A DNA stretch of 31,675 bases from positions 1-31,675 of the forward strand of contig CAJUFR010000005.1 in the NCBI GenBank assembly GCA_910585525.1, given 5' to 3'. A program made the translations under genes and the position numbers. This DNA is from an uncultured Angelakisella sp. Its GTDB lineage: Bacteria; Bacillota; Clostridia; Oscillospirales; Ruminococcaceae. Below, in pieces: positions 29,188-31,675 of this stretch. A model generated the notes under the pieces. The model saw nothing but the letters and a program-made list of their open reading frames with translations. It made no database searches and was not told the DNA's origin. Position 1 is the stretch's first letter. Every line of letters starts with the position of its first letter.

Positions 29188-30162
29188 TCATTTCCCTCCC
29201 ATGGCCACGCCTGCGGCGAAGATACCGGTGGCGGCGGCATCCCCCGCCCCGGGCAGCAGCTCCGCCGGGTCCAGCAGCGGCAGGCTCACCGTGTTCTGGA
29301 TGGCCTGGCGCAGGGTGGGCAGCGCCGCCCCGCCTCCTGCCAGGTAGATGCCCTCCAGGCTGCTGTTCCGGTAGGTGAACTGGTAGAAGTTCAGCACCTT
29401 CAGTATCTCCACGGCGATGCGGTCGCAGAGGTCCACCAGCGCCGGGTCGCTGTGGGCCCCCTGGTAGTCGCTCAGCTTATACGACCCCGCCAGGAAGGCG
29501 TCCACCCCTGTCTCCTGGGCAAGGGCCAGGTCGATGGAGCGGCCCCCTATAGGGATCTGCCGGGTGGCGTGGACCCGGTCCCGCCAGATGGCGGTGATGC
29601 GGGTGTACTGGTGCCCCAGGTCCACAAAGAAATACTCCTCCGGCCCCACCGACCGGCTCTTTGCGATGTTGATGAGGGCCATCTCCTGGGGCAGGATGGT
29701 CCCCAGCCGGATGCCCGCCTGGGCGAACATCTGGACATAGGAGGCCAGGCGGCTCTTGGCGGCCACGGCGGCCATCATGGGGATGGCCTTTTCGTCGTCC
29801 TCCTCGGTGGGGGCGCAGACGGCGTAATCGCAGAAGTACTGCTCCGCCTCCCCCTGGATGAAGTCGGAGAACTCGTAGGGCAGGTTCATCATCAGCTGGC
29901 TGGTGGTCATCCTTGGCATGGTCACCAGGCGGCAGATGGCCTGGCTGGGGGGCAGGGCCAGGGCGGCCGCCCCCTTGGGCAGGGATAACTCCTTTTTCAG
30001 CTGCCGCAGGTACTCGGTAAAGGCGTGGGGCAGGATGACCCCGCCTTCATCCACCAGGTTTTCCGGCAGCCGGATCTCCTCCACCCGGAACTGGTCCCCC
30101 CGCAGGATGGCGATCTTCAGGCTGTTGCTGCCGATATCGAACCCTAGCCGTATTTTTGCCAT
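29188..30162 (-). CDS. pilM: Type IV pilus assembly protein PilM (actin-like)
   Basis: 324 residues of the FtsA/actin-like ATPase fold: phosphate-1 loop RLGFDIGSNSLKIAILRG, AALALPPSQAICRLVTMP, phosphate-2 loop YFFVDLGHQYTRITAIW, and the adenosine loop GIYLAGGGAALPTLRQAI. It docks on the cytoplasmic face through the PilN peptide. Start ATG with GAGAGAGAGGG upstream, 31 nt after pilD. Confidence 0.93.
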   Translation of the reverse strand: MAKIRLGFDIGSNSLKIAILRGDQFRVEEIRLPENLVDEGGVILPHAFTEYLRQLKKELSLPKGAAALALPPSQAICRLVTMPRMTTSQLMMNLPYEFSDFIQGEAEQYFCDYAVCAPTEEDDEKAIPMMAAVAAKSRLASYVQMFAQAGIRLGTILPQEMALINIAKSRSVGPEEYFFVDLGHQYTRITAIWRDRVHATRQIPIGGRSIDLALAQETGVDAFLAGSYKLSDYQGAHSDPALVDLCDRIAVEILKVLNFYQFTYRNSSLEGIYLAGGGAALPTLRQAIQNTVSLPLLDPAELLPGAGDAAATGIFAAGVAMGGK

Positions 30163-30193
30163 GACATACCCTCTCTCTCTTCACACACGATAT

Positions 30194-30970
30194 TTATAAC
30201 AAATTGAGATACCAATCCACCAGCGGCCCCCCGAAGCAGAGGGTCGCCGCCGCCCCCGCCGCCAGGAACGGCCCGAAGGGGATGGCGATCCCCTTCTTCT
30301 TGCCGCTCCCGGCCGCCCAGGCCAGCCCCAGCAGACACCCCGCCAGCAGCGTCAGCAGCTGCCGGGGCCAATCGAAGTAGAGCCCCAAAACGAACATCAG
30401 CTTGATGTCCCCGCCCCCCATCAGTTCCCTGCCGGTGAGTTTTTCCCCCGCCAGCACCAGGGCCAGCAGGGCGGCGGCCACGGCGCAGCCCCCCAGGGCG
30501 GAAAGCCCCGCCCCCTTGATATCCTCCCCCAGCAGCGGCAGCCAGACCAGCCGGTTGACGGCCAGGAGAAGGAGCAGCTGATCCGGGATGATCCGCCGGG
30601 CGGCGTCGGCCAGGGAGACCGCCAGCAGCGCCACGCCCCAGACCGTCCACATCCCCAGTTCCCGCCGTGGCCCCACGGAAAACCCCAGGCAGAGGCCCCC
30701 CAAAAGCCCGGCCAACTCGGCCCAAAGGCAGCCGGGGGGTATCTTTTCCCCGCAGCCCCGGCAGCTGCCCCTTTGCAGCAGGAAGCTGAGGACCGGCACC
30801 AACTCCCCCGCCCCCAGCACCCGCCCGCAGCTGCCGCACCGTGACCGCCCGGCAAAAGGATGCTCCCCGGCTGCCCACCGCCCGGCGGCGCAGTGGAAAA
30901 ACGACCCCAGCACCGCCCCCAGCACCCCCAGCCAGAAGCAGAGATAGACAGTCCAAACGGCGGTATCCAT
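30194..30970 (-). CDS. pilD: Prepilin peptidase (A24 family)
   Basis: 258 residues with about eight membrane segments. The cytoplasmic loop carries two CxxC pairs (CGSCGRV, CRGCGEK) typical of PilD. The aspartate protease residues lie in SLADAARRIIPD and MGGGDIKLMFVLG. It cleaves and N-methylates prepilins at the membrane. Start ATG with AAAGGAGG. First gene of the pilD-M-N-O unit. No pilin, PilB, PilC or PilT gene is visible in the window. Confidence 0.96.
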   Translation of the reverse strand: MDTAVWTVYLCFWLGVLGAVLGSFFHCAAGRWAAGEHPFAGRSRCGSCGRVLGAGELVPVLSFLLQRGSCRGCGEKIPPGCLWAELAGLLGGLCLGFSVGPRRELGMWTVWGVALLAVSLADAARRIIPDQLLLLLAVNRLVWLPLLGEDIKGAGLSALGGCAVAAALLALVLAGEKLTGRELMGGGDIKLMFVLGLYFDWPRQLLTLLAGCLLGLAWAAGSGKKKGIAIPFGPFLAAGAAATLCFGGPLVDWYLNLL

Positions 30971-31004
30971 AGGCGGCGCCTCCTTTCGTTTGCATAAATT
31001 TGTA

Positions 31005-31033
31005 TTGATATTTTACATACAGCGTGTTACAAT
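31005..31033 (+). promoter_or_regulatory. Promoter of the YoeB-type toxin-antitoxin module
   Basis: TTGATA (31005-31010), 17-nt spacer ending TGT, TACAAT (31028-31033). It lies in the short divergent gap with pilD. Confidence 0.8.
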
Positions 31034-31056
31034 GGATAGGAAAGGAGTTGATCCCT

Positions 31057-31317
31057 ATGGCACAAGCAACCGTCAGTTTCCGCATGGATGACGAATTGAA
31101 GCATGATTTTGAACGTCTCTGCCGGGATGTGGGGATGAATCTGACCACTGCCTTTACTATTTTTGCAAAGCAGTCTGTCCGGGCAAACAAGATATCTGTA
31201 TCCCTTTCCGGCGACCCCTTCTATTCCGAGACCACCATCCGCGAGTTGGAACGGCGTGCCGCGCGTATAGAAGCCGGGCTGGGACACGAGCATGAACTGG
31301 TCGAGGTGGACGATTGA
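31057..31317 (+). CDS. RelB/DinJ-family antitoxin
   Basis: 86 residues from ATG 31057, after AAAGGAG. The ribbon-helix-helix start QATVSFRMDDELKHDFERLC and then MNLTTAFTIFAKQSV are classic RelB/DinJ. The C-terminal part (YSETTIRELERRAARIEAGL) would bind the toxin. Its stop overlaps the toxin start. An in-frame start 33 nt earlier lacks a ribosome site. Not closely similar to the antitoxin at 5715-5978. Confidence 0.92.
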   Translation: MAQATVSFRMDDELKHDFERLCRDVGMNLTTAFTIFAKQSVRANKISVSLSGDPFYSETTIRELERRAARIEAGLGHEHELVEVDD

Positions 31318-31574
31318 GAAAGCTGTGGGACGACGATGCCTGGGCGGAATATCTTTACTGGCAAGACCATAATACCAAGCTGTTGAAGAAAGTCAATGAC
31401 CTTATCCGGGAGGTGGAGCGCACTCCCTTTGAGGGCCGTGGAAAACCGGAGCCCCTGCGGGGCGATCTCCGTGGCTACTGGAGCCGCCGCATCACCCAAG
31501 AGCACCGCCTGATCTATCAGGTGAAGGATGATACTCTCATCATCCTGTCTTGCTTCGGCCATTATGGCGATTGA
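31314..31574 (+). CDS. YoeB/Txe-family toxin (mRNA interferase)
   Basis: 86 residues from a TTG start inside the antitoxin stop (TTGA). The N-terminus RKLWDDDAWAEYLYWQ, then FEGRGKPEPLRGDL, YWSRRITQEHRLIYQV and the end SCFGHYGD are diagnostic of YoeB, with the catalytic Glu, Arg and His in place. It cleaves mRNA at translating ribosomes. A YoeB toxin with a RelB/DinJ-like antitoxin rather than YefM is a mixed pairing, though seen in Firmicutes. Confidence 0.93.
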   Translation: MRKLWDDDAWAEYLYWQDHNTKLLKKVNDLIREVERTPFEGRGKPEPLRGDLRGYWSRRITQEHRLIYQVKDDTLIILSCFGHYGD

Positions 31575-31581
31575 AGTAACG

Positions 31582-31605
31582 CCCCCGCCCCCGCGGGGGT
31601 TTTTC
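31582..31605 (+). terminator. Terminator of the YoeB module
   Basis: CCCCC (31582-31586) pairs with GGGGG (31595-31599) and is followed by TTTTT, directly after the toxin stop. Confidence 0.75.
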
Positions 31606-31632
31606 CTATCACCCCGGGCCTCATCCAGGCGT

Positions 31633-31668
31633 CCACCCGGGGCCGTGACGATTCACGGCCCCGGGTGG
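31633..31668. repeat. 16-bp perfect hairpin at the window end
   Basis: CCACCCGGGGCCGTGA (31633-31648), loop CGAT, and a perfect complement at 31653-31668, then a run of G to the window edge. It lacks a T run on either side, so it is not a standard terminator as far as can be seen. Confidence 0.7.
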
Positions 31669-31675
31669 GGGGGGG

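Noticed and set aside
30144..31190. Longer minus-strand frame overlapping pilD
   Set aside because: Gly/Ala/Arg-rich translation in the wrong frame; the prepilin peptidase motifs lie in the other frame.

Overview
The window is about 32 kb of GC-rich DNA. It most likely comes from an anaerobic gut Firmicute of the Oscillospiraceae/Ruminococcaceae type (Flavonifractor, Pseudoflavonifractor or Intestinimonas-like). This is inferred from Firmicute-style Shine-Dalgarno sites, an S-box in front of metK, an FMN riboswitch in front of ribU, a homodimeric-type glycyl-tRNA synthetase, a trimeric NADH-linked [FeFe] hydrogenase operon, and a PilM/N/O set. I could not run a taxonomic search.

Layout, left to right. 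1-4328 (+): the 3' end of a beta-CASP metallo-beta-lactamase nuclease, a small membrane protein, FMN riboswitch-ribU, SAM riboswitch-metK, and a GNAT acetyltransferase overlapping metK. 4395-11064 (-): an FMN-dependent alpha-hydroxy-acid enzyme lying 21 nt downstream of a DinJ/YafQ-type toxin-antitoxin pair, then a likely operon dus - BtuF-like lipoprotein - polA - rimI. 11065-11555 holds no intact gene: it contains the dus promoter, a 55-bp inverted repeat and a decayed gene fragment. 11556-13557 (-): a Y-family polymerase with a YolD-like partner, behind a near-consensus promoter carrying a LexA-type box. 13493-13977 holds that promoter, two terminators, tRNA-Ala(GGC) and the tRNA promoter. 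13978-14190 is a small free-standing protein.

14294-17890 (-) is a block of visibly lower GC. It encodes an unusual Hint (intein-like) protein and a LamG-like protein, both interrupted by single-base frame changes, one of them in a run of nine G. Divergent from it (18056-19340, +) is a holin plus GH25 lysozyme pair. This Hint/LamG + holin/lysozyme locus is the best candidate in the window for an undescribed system; it could be a holin/lysozyme-assisted export locus or a decaying prophage remnant.

19427-22633 (-): glyS, whose 5' leader is almost entirely a 167-bp foldback element, and a TPR protein of unknown function. 22634-22935 holds divergent promoters and a structured leader. 22936-27991 (+): a five-gene hydrogenase operon (NuoE-like, GHKL ATPase, HndB-like, NuoF-like, HydA) ending in a perfect bidirectional terminator. 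28087-30970 (-): pilD-pilM-pilN-pilO. 31057-31574 (+): a second toxin-antitoxin module (RelB-like/YoeB-like).

No CRISPR array, transposase, integrase or rRNA was found. Signs of transfer (lower GC, toxin-antitoxin pairs, broken genes, Y-family polymerase) concentrate at 5.4-6.0, 11.1-13.5, 14.3-17.9 and 31.0-31.6 kb.
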